The notes under the pieces were generated by a model. The model saw only the letters and a list, made by a program, of their open reading frames with translations. It was not told the origin of the DNA and searched no databases. Below, piece after piece: positions 16,776 to 31,874 of a DNA stretch of 64,000 bases. Positions within the stretch are counted from its first letter, which is position 1. Each line of letters opens with the position of its first letter. Location: positions 4,275,001 through 4,339,000 of the forward strand of contig QKWM01000004.1 of the NCBI GenBank assembly GCA_003248315.1, read 5' to 3'. This DNA is from Streptomyces sp. SW4. GTDB taxonomy: Bacteria > Actinomycetota > Actinomycetes > Streptomycetales > Streptomycetaceae. The position numbers were made by a program, and so were the translations under genes.

Positions 16776-17557
16776 TCACCCCCGTTCCCGCTCCTCCACA
16801 ACGGAGTTGTACGCGGCGACCTGCGCCCGCCGAGCCGTCCGCTCCACCGGCCGCAACGCGGCCCCCGCGCCGCCATCTCACCCGCACTCACCGCACCCCC
16901 GTGCCCGTTCTCGTACGCCAGCGAGATCAGCGCCCCCACCCGCTGCGCCAGCTCCAGCACCCGCACCGCCCGCGGCGGATACCCTGGCGCCAGCACCTCC
17001 CGCCCCGCCTCCGCCCGCGCCCGGTACGCGGCGATCGCCGCCTCGGCCACCGGCCCCGACCCGGCCACGTCCAGCCGCGTCAGCACCTCCGTCGCCTCCC
17101 GCAACGCCTCCGCCAGCTCCCGCTCCGCCTCACCGAGCGACGGCACGTCCGCGGGCGGCGCCTCCCGCACCGGCAGACAGTGCCAGACGACCTCGACATG
17201 CACGTCACCCTCGGGCCCGGCCTCGTAGACCTCCGGCACCAGCCCGAGCGCGGCACCGTGGCAGACCACCGCCTCCTCGGCCTCCAGCGCCCGCTTGTTG
17301 AACTCCGGCGGCCCGCTCAGCCCCAGCGGATGCCCCGGCGCGGGCAGCGCCACCCGCAGCCCGGTCGCCCCGAGCGCCCGCAGCCGCCCGAGCGCGAGCG
17401 TGAGACCGACGGGCGCCGACTCGCCCGGCAGCCCGTCCACCCGGTGCACGGCGTCCTCGCCGACGATGGCGACGACCGCGTCGTCCGGCGCGACAAGTCC
17501 GGCAATAAGGGCGTTTCCCCGGGCGGCGAGGCGCCCTGCACGTGGTTCCGTGAGCAT
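16776..17557 (-). CDS. Conserved hypothetical protein (one base missing near 16868)
   Basis: About 260 residues from ATG 17557. I do not recognise a named family. The N-terminal half looks like an alpha/beta fold (GNALIAGLVAPDDAVVAIVGEDAVHRVDGLPG, here shortened to its ends; then LRALGATGLRVALPAPGHPLGL). The centre is acidic and helical (SLGEAERELAEALREA). The C-terminal part is a long helix, with a basic end reached only after one G is restored near 16868 (ERTARRAQVAAYNSVVEE). There are no signal peptide or membrane helices, so it is cytoplasmic. It is monocistronic and convergent with the chpE region. Confidence 0.7.
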
Positions 17558-17708
17558 GCCCCCACCCTAAGGACCGGACCGAGGGAACGGACGAGCCGAC
17601 CGGTGGCGTAGATTTCTAGAGGGCGGCGCCCACCGGCGCGGCGACCCGAGCCCACACGCGTACGCGACAGCCGGAACCGGCCACACTGCAAGGGGAGACA
17701 ACGCGCTC

Positions 17709-18506
<798 letters not shown>

Positions 18507-18582
18507 CCCGCCCCCTCGCGCGTCCTGACCCGCTCCCTTCGCGCCCTGTCCCCGCGACGGTCCGCGGACCTACCATGACCAC

Positions 18583-19014
18583 GTGAACGACATCGACGCA
18601 TGGGTGTGGTGGCTCGTCGCCGCGGCGGCACTCGGAATCCCGCTCGTCGTGACCGCGATGCCGGAGTTCGGGATGTTCGCCGTCGGCGCCGTCGCCGCGG
18701 CGATCGCCTCCGGTCTGGGCGCCGGACTCGTCGTCCAGGTCCTCGTCTTCGTCGTCGTCTCGGTCGCCCTCATCGCCGTCGTCCGGCCCATCGCCGCCCG
18801 GCACCGCAGCCAACGGCCCCAACTGGCCTCCGGCGTGGAGGCGCTGAAGGGCAGACAGGCCGTCGTCCTGGAGCGTGTGGACGGCTCCGGCGGCCGGATC
18901 AAACTCGCCGGCGAGGTCTGGTCGGCGCGTGCCCTCGACTCCGGCCGCGCCTACGAACCGGGCCAGGAGGTCGACGTCGTGGACATCGAGGGAGCCACGG
19001 CGATCGTCATGTGA
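18583..19014 (+). CDS. NfeD-like membrane protein with C-terminal OB fold
   Basis: 143 residues from GTG 18583. Two or three transmembrane helices (WVWWLVAAAALGIPLVV, FAVGAVAAAIASGLGAGLVV, LVFVVVSVALIAVVRP) are followed by a soluble beta domain of OB type (ALKGRQAVVLERVDGSGGRIKLAG ends, EVWSARA, GQEVDVVDIEGATAIVM). This is the short NfeD architecture, which pairs with SPFH/stomatin proteins; such a gene follows 94 bp downstream. The start looks leaderless, with TACCAT 7-8 nt before the GTG. NfeD proteins are thought to stabilise or modulate their SPFH partner at the membrane. Confidence 0.88.
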   Translation: MNDIDAWVWWLVAAAALGIPLVVTAMPEFGMFAVGAVAAAIASGLGAGLVVQVLVFVVVSVALIAVVRPIAARHRSQRPQLASGVEALKGRQAVVLERVDGSGGRIKLAGEVWSARALDSGRAYEPGQEVDVVDIEGATAIVM

Positions 19015-19107
19015 CGGCACCTCAACAACCGTAAGATCTCTAGCCATTAGGATCTGCCGAGAGCGCCGACGGCGGAGCAGCGGGAGAAGGGGTACGGGGA
19101 AGCGACG

Positions 19108-20055
19108 ATGCAACCGGTCATCATCGTCTTGATCATCCTGGTGGTGTTGGTCTTCATCGCCCTGATCAAGACCATCCAGGTCATCCCGCAGGCCAGCGCG
19201 GCCATCGTCGAGCGCTTCGGTCGCTACACACGGACCCTGAACGCGGGACTGAACATCGTCGTCCCGTTCATCGACACCATCCGCAACCGCATCGACCTGC
19301 GCGAGCAGGTCGTCCCGTTCCCCCCGCAGCCGGTCATCACCCAGGACAACCTGGTCGTCAACATCGACACGGTCATCTACTACCAGGTGACCGACGCCCG
19401 CGCCGCGACGTACGAGGTCGCCAGCTACATCCAGGCCATCGAGCAGCTCACCGTCACCACGCTCCGCAACATCATCGGCGGCATGGACCTGGAGCGCACC
19501 CTCACCTCCCGCGAGGAGATCAACGCCGCCCTGCGCGGCGTCCTCGACGAGGCCACCGGCAAGTGGGGCATCCGCGTCAACCGCGTCGAGCTGAAGGCCA
19601 TCGAACCGCCCACCTCCATCCAGGACTCGATGGAGAAGCAGATGCGCGCCGACCGCGACAAGCGCGCCGCCATCCTCCAGGCCGAAGGTGTCCGCCAGTC
19701 CGAGATCCTGCGCGCCGAGGGCGAGAAGCAGTCCCAGATCCTGCGCGCCGAGGGCGAGGCCAAGGCGGCGGCCCTGCGCGCCGAGGGCGAGGCCCAGGCC
19801 ATCCGGACGGTCTTCGAGTCCATCCACGCCGGCGACCCGGACCAGAAGCTGCTCTCCTACCAGTACCTGCAGATGCTGCCGAAGATCGCCGAGGGCGACG
19901 CCAACAAGCTCTGGATCGTCCCCAGCGAGATCGGCGACGCCCTCAAGGGCCTGTCGGGCGCCATCGGCAACTTCGGCCCGATGGGCGGAGGCTCGGCACC
20001 CGCGAGCGCCAACGTCCCGGCCCAGGAACGCCGCGAGAAGCCCTCGATCGACTGA
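19108..20055 (+). CDS. SPFH/band 7 domain protein (slipin-like)
   Basis: 315 residues, intact. The N-terminal membrane anchor is VIIVLIILVVLVFIALI. The SPFH domain follows (QVIPQASAAIVERFGRYTRT, NIVVPFIDTIRNRIDLREQV, VNIDTVIYYQVTDARAATYE) and includes the RNIIGGMDLERTLTSRE block. A long heptad-like coil has repeated RAEGE units (SEILRAEGEKQSQILRAEGE). These proteins oligomerise on the inner face of the membrane and organise microdomains. The gene follows an NfeD-like gene, the usual partner. A GGGGAAG ribosome site lies before ATG 19108. Confidence 0.93.
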   Translation: MQPVIIVLIILVVLVFIALIKTIQVIPQASAAIVERFGRYTRTLNAGLNIVVPFIDTIRNRIDLREQVVPFPPQPVITQDNLVVNIDTVIYYQVTDARAATYEVASYIQAIEQLTVTTLRNIIGGMDLERTLTSREEINAALRGVLDEATGKWGIRVNRVELKAIEPPTSIQDSMEKQMRADRDKRAAILQAEGVRQSEILRAEGEKQSQILRAEGEAKAAALRAEGEAQAIRTVFESIHAGDPDQKLLSYQYLQMLPKIAEGDANKLWIVPSEIGDALKGLSGAIGNFGPMGGGSAPASANVPAQERREKPSID

Positions 20056-20079
20056 CGACACGGCTTGGACGAAGAGCGG

Positions 20080-20120
20080 CCCCGCGCCCTCGACGGGCGC
20101 GGGAACTGCGCGGTCGGCCG
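20080..20120. repeat. Dispersed Streptomyces intergenic repeat (hairpin type)
   Basis: CCGCGCCC-TCGAC-GGGCGCGG forms an 8-bp hairpin followed by GAACTGCGCGGTCGGCC. From memory, this GGGCGCGGGGAACTGCGCG-type element is scattered between genes in many Streptomyces genomes. It sits between two convergent genes and may serve as a terminator. Confidence 0.6.
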
Positions 20121-20172
20121 GCCACGGCGAACCGGCACCCGGCGCCGCGCATCACCTCGTACGGCGAAGCCC

Positions 20173-20679
20173 TCAGGCGGCGTCCAGCGCCAGCCACTCC
20201 GGCAGCGCCTCCAGGTCCTCCCGGCCCAGCGCCAGCAGCATCGCGTCCGCCGGCGTCGGCTCGAACGGCTCCCGCAGCAGCGGCATCCCCGCCTGCTCCG
20301 GCGTCCGGTTCGCCTTGCGGTGGTTGTCCTCCGCACACGACGCGACCGTGTTCAGCCAGGTGTCCTGCCCGCCCTGCGACCGCGGCACCACATGGTCCAC
20401 GGTCGTCGCCCGGCGGCCGCAGTACGCGCACCGGTGCCGGTCCCGGACCAGCACGCCCCGCCTCGACCACGGCGCTCGTCTTCGGAACGGCACCCGTACG
20501 TACCTGCACAGCCTGATCACCCGCGGCACGGGTATGTCGACCGCGGCTCCGCGCATCCGCAGTTCGGGGTGGGCCTGCTCGACGACGGCCTTGTCCTGGA
20601 GCACCAGAACGACGGCTCGGTTCAACGTCACCGTCGACAGCGGCTCGAAGCTCGCGTTCAGCACCAGCGTGTCCCGCAT
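20173..20679 (-). CDS. HNH endonuclease
   Basis: 168 residues from ATG 20679. The core has a zinc-type pair CAYCGR, then the HNH signature TTVDHVVPRSQGGQDTWLN and a second Cys-containing loop (SCAEDNHRKANRTPEQ). The N-terminus (LVLNASFEPLSTVTLNRAVV) is typical of a widespread actinobacterial and cyanobacterial HNH group. It cuts or nicks DNA with a metal ion. No methylase, toxin or phage genes surround it, so restriction or phage functions are not indicated; it may be a housekeeping nuclease. The DRHRCAYC spacing is complete. Confidence 0.9.
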   Translation of the reverse strand: MRDTLVLNASFEPLSTVTLNRAVVLVLQDKAVVEQAHPELRMRGAAVDIPVPRVIRLCRYVRVPFRRRAPWSRRGVLVRDRHRCAYCGRRATTVDHVVPRSQGGQDTWLNTVASCAEDNHRKANRTPEQAGMPLLREPFEPTPADAMLLALGREDLEALPEWLALDAA

Positions 20680-20770
20680 ACCAGCCCACCTCCCGTGCGC
20701 ACCGGCCCACCCCCTGGCGGGCTGGGATCAACTCTGGCCGGGCACGCCGGGATGGACAACGCAATAAACG

Positions 20771-20807
20771 TGCCCGCCCCGATCACTTCCAGGACCGGGG
20801 GCGGGCA
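20771..20807 (-). terminator. Hairpin terminator after the PEBP gene
   Basis: TGCCCGCCCC (20771-20780) pairs with GGGGCGGGCA (20798-20807). It lies just downstream of the minus-strand PEBP gene and ahead of the HNH gene. Confidence 0.82.
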
Positions 20808-20830
20808 AACGTCACGTGAAGAACGCGGAA

Positions 20831-21373
20831 CTACTCGGAGGCGGCCGGCACCTCGTACTCACCGATCAGCTGCGCCCGCGCGAGGGTGTGGAAGCGCAGG
20901 TTGAAGCCGACGACCGCCGGGGTCGCCTCGGCGTCCGGACCGAGCTTCTCCTGGTCCACGGCGTACACCGTGAAGACGTACCGGTGCGGGCCGTCGCCCG
21001 CCGGCGGGGCGGCCCCGCCGAAGTCCTTCGTCCCGTAGTCGTTGCGCACCTGGACGGCGCCCTCGGGCAGTCCCTCGAACTTGCCGCTGCCCGCACCGGC
21101 CGGCAGCTCGGTCACCGAGGCCGGGATGTCGAACACCACCCAGTGCCAGAATCCGCTGCCCGTCGGGGCGTCCGGGTCGTAGCAGGTCACGGCGAAGCTC
21201 TTGGTCTCGGACGGGAAGCCCTCCCACCGCAGGTGCGGTGAGGTGTTGCCGGCCGCGTAGACCTGAGCGTCCTTGAGCGTCGCTCCCTCCTGGACGTCCT
21301 CGCTCGTCACCGTGAACGACGGCACGGGCGGGTGGAAGTCGTGGGGGAGCGGCCGCCGCTTGAGCTCGGTCAC
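20831..21373 (-). CDS. YbhB/YbcL-family Raf kinase inhibitor-like protein (PEBP fold)
   Basis: 180 residues from GTG 21373, with a GGAGG ribosome site. PEBP hallmarks are present: NTSPHLRWEGFP, the ligand-pocket block AVTCYDPDAPTGSGFWHWVVFDIP and the second block GPHRYVFTVYAVD. The fold binds phospholipid head groups or phospho-ligands in a surface pocket. Bacterial members are cytoplasmic or periplasmic with unclear function; this one lacks a signal peptide. It stands just downstream of the Spo0M gene on the same strand. Confidence 0.92.
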   Translation of the reverse strand: MTELKRRPLPHDFHPPVPSFTVTSEDVQEGATLKDAQVYAAGNTSPHLRWEGFPSETKSFAVTCYDPDAPTGSGFWHWVVFDIPASVTELPAGAGSGKFEGLPEGAVQVRNDYGTKDFGGAAPPAGDGPHRYVFTVYAVDQEKLGPDAEATPAVVGFNLRFHTLARAQLIGEYEVPAASE

Positions 21374-21422
21374 CTCGGTACCTCCTGATCGGGTTCGGTT
21401 CTCGGTCCCGAGCCTAGAACCC

Positions 21423-22204
21423 TCAGAACCAGTTCCGCTTGCTGCCGACCTCGGACAGCCACTGGATGAGGTACGCCGCCCAGTCCGTCCCCTGGTAGTC
21501 GTTCAGCCCGACCTTGAACGACCGGAAGGTGTCGCTGCCCTCGCTGAACAGACCGGGCTTCTTGTCCATCTCCAGGACGACGTCCATCTCCCGCTCGTCG
21601 GCCACGAAGCTCAGCTCGACCTGGTTCAGCCCCCGGTACTGCTGCGGCGGGAAGAACTCGATCTCCTGGTAGAACGGCAGCTTCTGCCGCGTGCCCCGGA
21701 TGTGCCCGCGCTCCATGTCCGCGTTCTTGAAGCGGAAACCGAGCTGGATGAACGCGTCGAGGATGGCCTTCTGCGCCGGCAGCGGGTGCACGTTGATCGG
21801 GTCCAGGTCGCCGGAGTCGACCGCGCGCGCGATCTCCAGCTCGGTCGTGACACCGATGTGCATCGCCCGCAGGGCCTGACCGTCGATCATCGTGATCGGC
21901 GTCTCCCAGGGATCTCCAGCCCGAACGGCACCGCGTGCACGGCGTTCGCCTTCAGCTCGAAGGCACCGCCGAGCCGCGACTTGATGAACTCGATGTCCTG
22001 CTTGTACTCCTGGTCGCCGTTCTCCACCTCGACCTTGGCCTGCAGACCGACCGACAGCCCCTCGATCTGCTGGTCGACGGACCCGCCCTGGATACGGACC
22101 TCGCCCTGGACGACACCGCCCGGGACGACGTTGACCTCGTTGAGCACCGTCTCGACCGAGGCCCCGCCGGCCCCCAGGCTCGCGAGCAGCTTCTTGAACG
22201 CCAT
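21423..22204 (-). CDS. spo0M: Sporulation-control protein Spo0M (one base missing near 21908)
   Basis: About 260 residues. The start MAFKKLLASLGAGGASVET is followed by two arrestin-like beta sandwiches: VNVVPGGVVQGEVRIQGGSV and QYKQDIEFIKSRLGGAF-like strands in the first, and TELEIARAVDSGDLDPINVHP and QVELSFVADEREMDVVLEMD in the second. The frame breaks in a CCC run near 21908 (context LEIPWETPITM). Spo0M affects sporulation and cytoskeletal function in Bacillus and is widespread in Streptomyces. ATG 22204 has GGGAGAGGAAG upstream. The C-terminal EF-hand-like tail is weakly visible (WLSEVGSKRNW). Confidence 0.88.
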
Positions 22205-22349
22205 GTCTCTTCCTCTCCCAGGCTTACGAGTGAACCCTTGATCCCTACAAACGCGATCCGGCCGCGGCCGGTTCCGGGACCCACCCTGGCAAGCCGCCCG
22301 CCGTCCGACCACCCCGGCGCCTCACCCGTCTGCGTTACGCTCGGACGGC

Positions 22350-22990
22350 ATGATCGCGAGCCCTGACCGTACGCCCCTGCCCGGGAGTTCTTCGACCGCC
22401 CCGTCCTGGAGGTGGCCCCCGACCTCCTGGGCCGCATCCTGGTCCGCAGCACCCCCGACGGCCCGATCGCCCTCCGCCTCACCGAGGTGGAGGCCTACGA
22501 CGGCCAGAACGACCCGGGCTCGCACGCCTACCGCGGCCGGACACCCCGCAACGACGTGATGTTCGGTCCCCCCGGACACGTGTACGTCTACTTCACCTAC
22601 GGCATGTGGTTCTGCATGAACCTGGTGTGCGGCCCCGAGGGCCGGGCGAGCGCCGTACTGCTGCGCGCGGGGGAGATCGTCGAGGGCGCCGAGCTGGCCC
22701 GCACCCGTCGCCTCTCGGCCCGCAACGACAAGGAACTGGCCAAAGGCCCCGCCCGCCTCGCCACCGCGCTGGGCGTGGACCGGGCCCTGAACGGCACGGA
22801 CGCGTGCACCCCCGGGGAGACCCCGCTGCGCGTCCTCACCGGTACGGCCGTACCCGGTGACCAGGTACGGAGCGGACCGCGCACCGGTGTCGCCGGCGAA
22901 GGGGCCGTCCACCCCTGGCGGTTCTGGGTCGCCGACGACCCGACGGTCAGCCCGTACCGGGCCCACACGCCGAGGCGTCGCCGAAGTTGA
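22350..22990 (+). CDS. 3-methyladenine DNA glycosylase, AAG/MPG family (one base missing near 22382)
   Basis: About 213 residues. After one C is restored near 22382 (context PLPREFFDRP), the AAG fold is complete: LEVAPDLLGRILV, TEVEAYDGQNDPGSHAYRG with the catalytic Glu, MFGPPGHVYVYFTYGMWFCMNLV with the nucleotide-flipping Tyr, and AKGPARLATALGVD. It removes alkylated and deaminated purines from DNA. ATG 22350 sits 8 nt after a TTACGCT -10 box, so the gene looks leaderless. Its 3' end overlaps the first rRNA operon promoter. Confidence 0.9.
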
Positions 22991-23015
22991 CGCGCCCTTG
23001 CGCGCGGCGTAACGT
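22987..23015 (+). promoter_or_regulatory. rRNA operon promoter 1
   Basis: TTGACG (22987-22992), a 17-bp spacer and TAACGT (23010-23015) form a strong vegetative promoter. The -35 box overlaps the last codons of the upstream glycosylase gene. Confidence 0.8.
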
Positions 23016-23503
23016 AGCCCGAGCCGCTGAACCGGGTACGGCATCGCCTGCAGCCGGAGCGGCCAACCCACTACCTACGACTCCCTTCGACGGGGCGAAT
23101 TCGGTGTGCCCGCATGCCTGAATTCGAACGCGCGGAACTCGATTATGAGTTCCGGGAGGGAATCGGCTAACGTAGTGAATGTCGAAAGCCGCCGGGGCGA
23201 AAACTCCGAGGCAGACGGCAAACCCCCCGACTGGGAATCGGATCGGAAAAGGATCTGATAGAGTCGGAAACACCGAAGGGAAGCGCCCGGAGGAAAGCCC
23301 GAGAGGGTGAGTACGAAGGAAGCGTCCGTTCCTTGAGAACTCAACAGCGTGCCAAAAGTCAACGCCAGATATGTTGATACCCCGTCTCTCCCATTCCGGG
23401 AGGGCGAGGTTCCTTTGAAAAACACAGCGAGGACGCTGTGAACGTCGGGACTATTCCTCCCGATGTTCCGCTCTCGTGGTGATACCGGATCACCGGTAAG
23501 CAT
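23016..23503 (+). other. rRNA leader with further promoters and processing signals
   Basis: This 490-bp leader is AT-richer than its neighbours. Further -10-like boxes lie at 23168 (TAACGT, in GGCTAACGTAGTG) and 23259 (TAGAGT), consistent with the multiple promoters of Streptomyces rrn operons. TTGAGAACTCAACAGCGTG near 23333 is the conserved rrn leader motif linked to antitermination and processing. A hairpin follows at TCCCATTCCGGGAGGG. No protein is encoded. Confidence 0.65.
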
Positions 23504-28452
<4,949 letters not shown>

Positions 28453-28454
28453 AG

Positions 28455-28470
28455 GCTCGCGTCCACTGTG
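28455..28470 (+). repeat. Right arm of the pre-23S processing stalk
   Basis: GCTCGCGTCCACTGTG is the exact reverse complement of CACAGTGGACGCGAGC at 25308-25323. The two 16-nt arms bring the ends of pre-23S together in a duplex of the sort cut by RNase III. Confidence 0.9.
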
Positions 28471-28551
28471 TTGGTTCTGAGACAACGACCGTTGTCGGTT
28501 TGAGCAGAACAGACAAATGAAGAGTGTGCTTGTTCGCTCGAAACCATTAGG

Positions 28552-28671
28552 GTTTCGGTGGTCATAGCGTAGGGGAAACGCCCGGTTACATTCCGAACCC
28601 GGAAGCTAAGCCTTACAGCGCCGATGGTACTGCAGGGGGGACCCTGTGGGAGAGTAGGACGCCGCCGAACA
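28552..28671 (+). rRNA. 5S ribosomal RNA
   Basis: About 120 nt, from GTTTCGGTGGTCATAGCG to GACGCCGCCGAAC. Internal landmarks are CCCGGTTACATTCCGAACCC and GGGAGAGTAGGACGCCGC. The terminal stem pairs, and a strong terminator follows. Confidence 0.95.
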
Positions 28672-28680
28672 ATCTTTGGA

Positions 28681-28733
28681 AGGACCCCTGGTCACCAGCG
28701 TTCAGCTGGGACCAGGGGTCCTTTTCTTTTTAC
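28681..28733 (+). terminator. rRNA operon terminator
   Basis: AGGACCCCTGGT (28681-28692) pairs with ACCAGGGGTCCT (28711-28722), followed by a T-rich tract (TTTTCTTTTT). It is the clearest T-tract terminator in the window. Confidence 0.95.
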
Positions 28734-28765
28734 AATGCTTGCGGTACCGAAGACAGGAGTCACCG

Positions 28766-30351
28766 ATGTCCACCAACTCTCCCGACGACCGACCGGAGCG
28801 CGACCAGCGGCGACGGGACAGTGGTGCTCGCGGTGACCGTCACGACCGCGGTGACCGAGGAGGTCAGCGCGGGGCACGGGGCGGTTTCCGCCGTGACGAC
28901 AACCGGGGTGGCGGATACGGCCGGCGTGACGACCGCCGGGATGACCGGCGCGACGATCGGCGGGACGATCGCAGGGACGACCGGCGCGACAGCCGTGACT
29001 ACCGTGGCGAGCGCGGATCCTTCCGGCGCAACGATGAGCGTGGGGGCGGTTACGCGCCTCGACGTGACGACCGTTCGCGGGACGACCGCGGCGGGCGCGG
29101 CGGCTTCCGCAGGGACGACCGCCGCGATGACCGGCGGGACGACCGTCGTGATGACCGGCGCGACGATCGCAGGGACGACCGGCGGGACTACCGCCGTGAC
29201 GATCGGCGGGACGACCGCGACCGCGGCTTCCGGCGCGACGACCGACGGGACGACCGGGGCGGTTTCCGCCGTGACGACAACCGCGGTGGCGGCTACGGCC
29301 GGCGGGACGACCGCCGGGACGACAGGCGTGACGACCGGCGCGATGACCGCAGGGACGACCGACGGGACGACCGGCGTGGTGACGACCGGGGCGGGCGCGG
29401 CGGTTTCCGGCGCGATCGCGACGACAACCGCGGCGAGCGGGGCGGCTTCCGCGGACGCGACGACCGCGGCGCCCGCGGACCCCGGCGCGACGACCGGCGC
29501 GACGACCGCCGGGACGACCGCGGCGGACGGCCGGGCGGCTTCCGCGGGCGGGACGACCGGCGCGGCGGCGGCCGCTTCCGCCCGGAGCGGGACCGCGACC
29601 GTGACCGGGACCGCGAGCCGATCAAGCGGCTGCCGATCCCGAGGACGTCACCGGCGACGAGATCGACAAGGACGTGCGGCAGGAACTGCAGAGCCTGCCG
29701 AAGACCCTCGCCGAGGACGTCGCCAAGAACCTGGTGATGGTGGCCCGGCTCATCGACGAGGACCCCGAGGGCGCCTACGGCTACTCGCGGGTGGCGCTGC
29801 GGCTGGCGTCGCGTGTCGCCGCCGTACGCGAGGCCGCCGGTTTCGCCGCGTACGCCAACCAGAAGTACGCCGAGGCCCTCGCCGAGTTCCGTGCCGCGCG
29901 GCGGATGACCGGCACCGTGGAGCTGTGGCCCCTCATGGCCGACTGCGAGCGCGGTCTGGGCCGGCCGGAGAAGGCGCTGGACATGGCCGGAGCCCCGGAG
30001 GTGCAGAAGCTCGACAAGGCCGGACAGGTCGAGATGCGGCTCGTGGCCGCCGGCGCCCGGCGCGACATGGGGCAGCTCGACGCGGCCATCGTGACGCTGC
30101 AGAGCTCGGAGCTGGCCTCCAACGCCGTACAGCCGTGGACGGCTCGGCTGCGGTACGCGTACGCCGACGCGCTGCTGGCGGCCGGCCGGGAGAGCGAGGC
30201 ACGCGAGTGGTTCGCGAAGGCCGTCGAGTCCGACCGGGACGGCAGCACGGACGCCTCCGACCGGCTCGCCGAGCTGGACGGCGTCGAGTTCGTCGACGCC
30301 CTCGACGAGAACGAGGGCGAGGAGGCGGCGGCGGAGCCGGAGAAGGACTGA
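28766..30351 (+). CDS. Arg-Asp-repeat protein with C-terminal TPR-like domain (one base missing near 29642)
   Basis: About 528 residues. After MSTNSPDDRPERDQRRRDSG comes about 280 residues of almost pure Arg/Asp/Gly low complexity (RRDDRRDDRRDDRR blocks, interrupted by RGGFRRD, GGGYGRRDD and RGERGSF). One C is missing at 29642. The C-terminal 225 residues are helical and TPR-like (VALRLASRVAAVREAAGFAA, KYAEALAEFRAARRMTG, ARLRYAYADALLAAGRESEA) and end in an acidic tail. Mixed RD and RGG repeats suggest an RNA-binding or condensate-forming disordered region. It begins about 95 bp after the 5S gene and behind the rRNA terminator, so it probably has its own promoter. The function is unknown. Confidence 0.85.
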
Positions 30352-30401
30352 CCGGCACTGACCGCCACTGACGGGCGCGGACGCCACACGGCGACACCCA
30401 C

Positions 30402-30445
30402 GAGAAGGGGGGGCGGAACCACACGGTTCCGCCCCCCTTCTTCGT
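30402..30445. terminator. Bidirectional hairpin terminator
   Basis: GAAGGGGGGGCGGAACC pairs with GGTTCCGCCCCCCTTC over an ACAC loop, with a one-base length mismatch in the G/C run. It lies between two convergent genes. Confidence 0.85.
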
Positions 30446-30464
30446 GTCAGAGGCCCAGCTCGCG

Positions 30465-31754
30465 TCAGAGGTCCAGCGCGCGCAGCACCAGGCCCGACGC
30501 CGGCTTCGGGCCGAACGACGTGGACTTGCGGGGCATCGTGACGCCCTGCCGGGCCAGGTCGCGCACGACCTCCTCGCGGACCGGGTGCATCAGGACCGCC
30601 GTGCCGCCGTCGCGCTCGGCCTTCTCCACCGTGGCCGCCGTGTCGTGGATGTACGACACGTGGGCCGCCGAGTCCTCGGGGATCCGCCAGACCTCCGCGA
30701 GGAGCGTGGCGTGCAGGACGGTCGCGTCCAGGGTCCGCCACGCCTCCGGGCGGTCCGCGGGACCGTGCGGGCCAGCAGCTCCGGATCGGGCCGGTCCACG
30801 AGATGGAAGGCGCCGTCGCCGGCGAGCAGATAGGCGTTGCCGTCGCCGGACGCCTCCGCCAGGGCCTCCAGGGCCTCCGACAGCGGCGTGTCGAGGCGGC
30901 GGACGCGGAAACGGCCGTCCAGCGCGGCCACGGCGTTGGCCACCGGCAGGTCGTGCAGCAGACGGTGGATGGCGCGGACCCGCAGCGGGTAGCGGGCGGT
31001 GTCCACCAGCAGGACCAGGCCGTAGTCCCAGGGACTGGGGGAAGGGTGCTCCGCGCGCAGGGTGCGGTAGGTCGCCCAGCGGTGATGGCCGTCGGCGATG
31101 AGGGCCTGCTGCCGGGCCAGCTCCGACCGGACGCGGTCCAGGTCGGTCGGGTCGGTCACGGACCACAGGCGGTGGCCGACACCGTCCTCCGTCGTCGTGG
31201 ACAGCAGCGGCGGCCGCTCGGCCGTCCGTTCCACGACCGTCGTCGTCGCGGCCGTCGCGCCGTCACCGCGGTAGGTCAGCAGCAGCGGCTCCAGGTTGGC
31301 CGAGGTGGCGCGCATCAGGGCGGCGCGGTCGGCCACCACGTGCGGCATCACGTCCTCGTGGGGAGGACCACCCGCTCCGCGGGGTCCGTGACCCGCAGGG
31401 CGCCGATCAGTCCGCGCTGCAGCATGCCGGTGCCGTCCCGCTGCTCGTAGACGTACAGCCCCGGTTCCGGGTCGGCGGTCAGGACGCCCTCGGACAGCCA
31501 GCGGCGCAGGGTGCCCGCGGCCTGCTCGTTGCGGGCCTCCGGGGTGGCGGCCTGGGGCAGGATCAGCCGGACGATGTTGTGCGGGTCGTTCGACTGGAGC
31601 TGGTGCAGGCCGTCGGGCGGACCACGACGTCGTACGGCGGAGATGTCACGGCGGCCAGGCTGCCGACCCGGGCGGGGTCGTAGCGGAGGCCTCGGAACGG
31701 AGTGAGTTCCAGGCCCCGGCGCGCCGTTGCTTCCGAGTGACCTGCTGCGTTCAT
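30465..31754 (-). CDS. DUF1015 family protein (three bases missing)
   Basis: About 430 residues from ATG 31754. DUF1015 landmarks: LTPFRGLRYDP and SLAAVTSPPYDVV at the N-terminus, SNDPHNIVRLILP, LYVYEQRDGTG, the central LIADGHHRWATY block with its conserved Asp-Gly-His-His, and RIPEDSAAHVSYIHD and GVTMPRKSTSFGPKP at the C-terminus. Single bases are missing near 31620, 31368 and 30770. The family is widespread and of unknown biochemical role; the His-rich block suggests a metal- or phosphate-binding site. It is divergent from the HAD phosphatase gene with only 120 bp between, so they may share control. Confidence 0.86.
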
Positions 31755-31874
31755 CCCGGCATCGTACGTGTGTTGGTGGCATGGGGGATGATCGGGGGAA
31801 GAGCGTCGCACCAGGAGCGACGAGCCGCGGACGGCGGGCATGGACGACGAGCACGGACGAGGAGCGATGCGCAG

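Noticed and set aside
20173..20679. HNH gene as a phage or restriction remnant
   Set aside because: Neighbours are ordinary chromosomal genes with matching base composition, and the protein belongs to a widespread housekeeping HNH group.
28821..30371. Thr/Ala/Gly-rich open frame overlapping the RD-repeat protein
   Set aside because: It is a frame-shifted shadow of the RD repeat; the RD frame joins a real TPR-like domain after one base correction.
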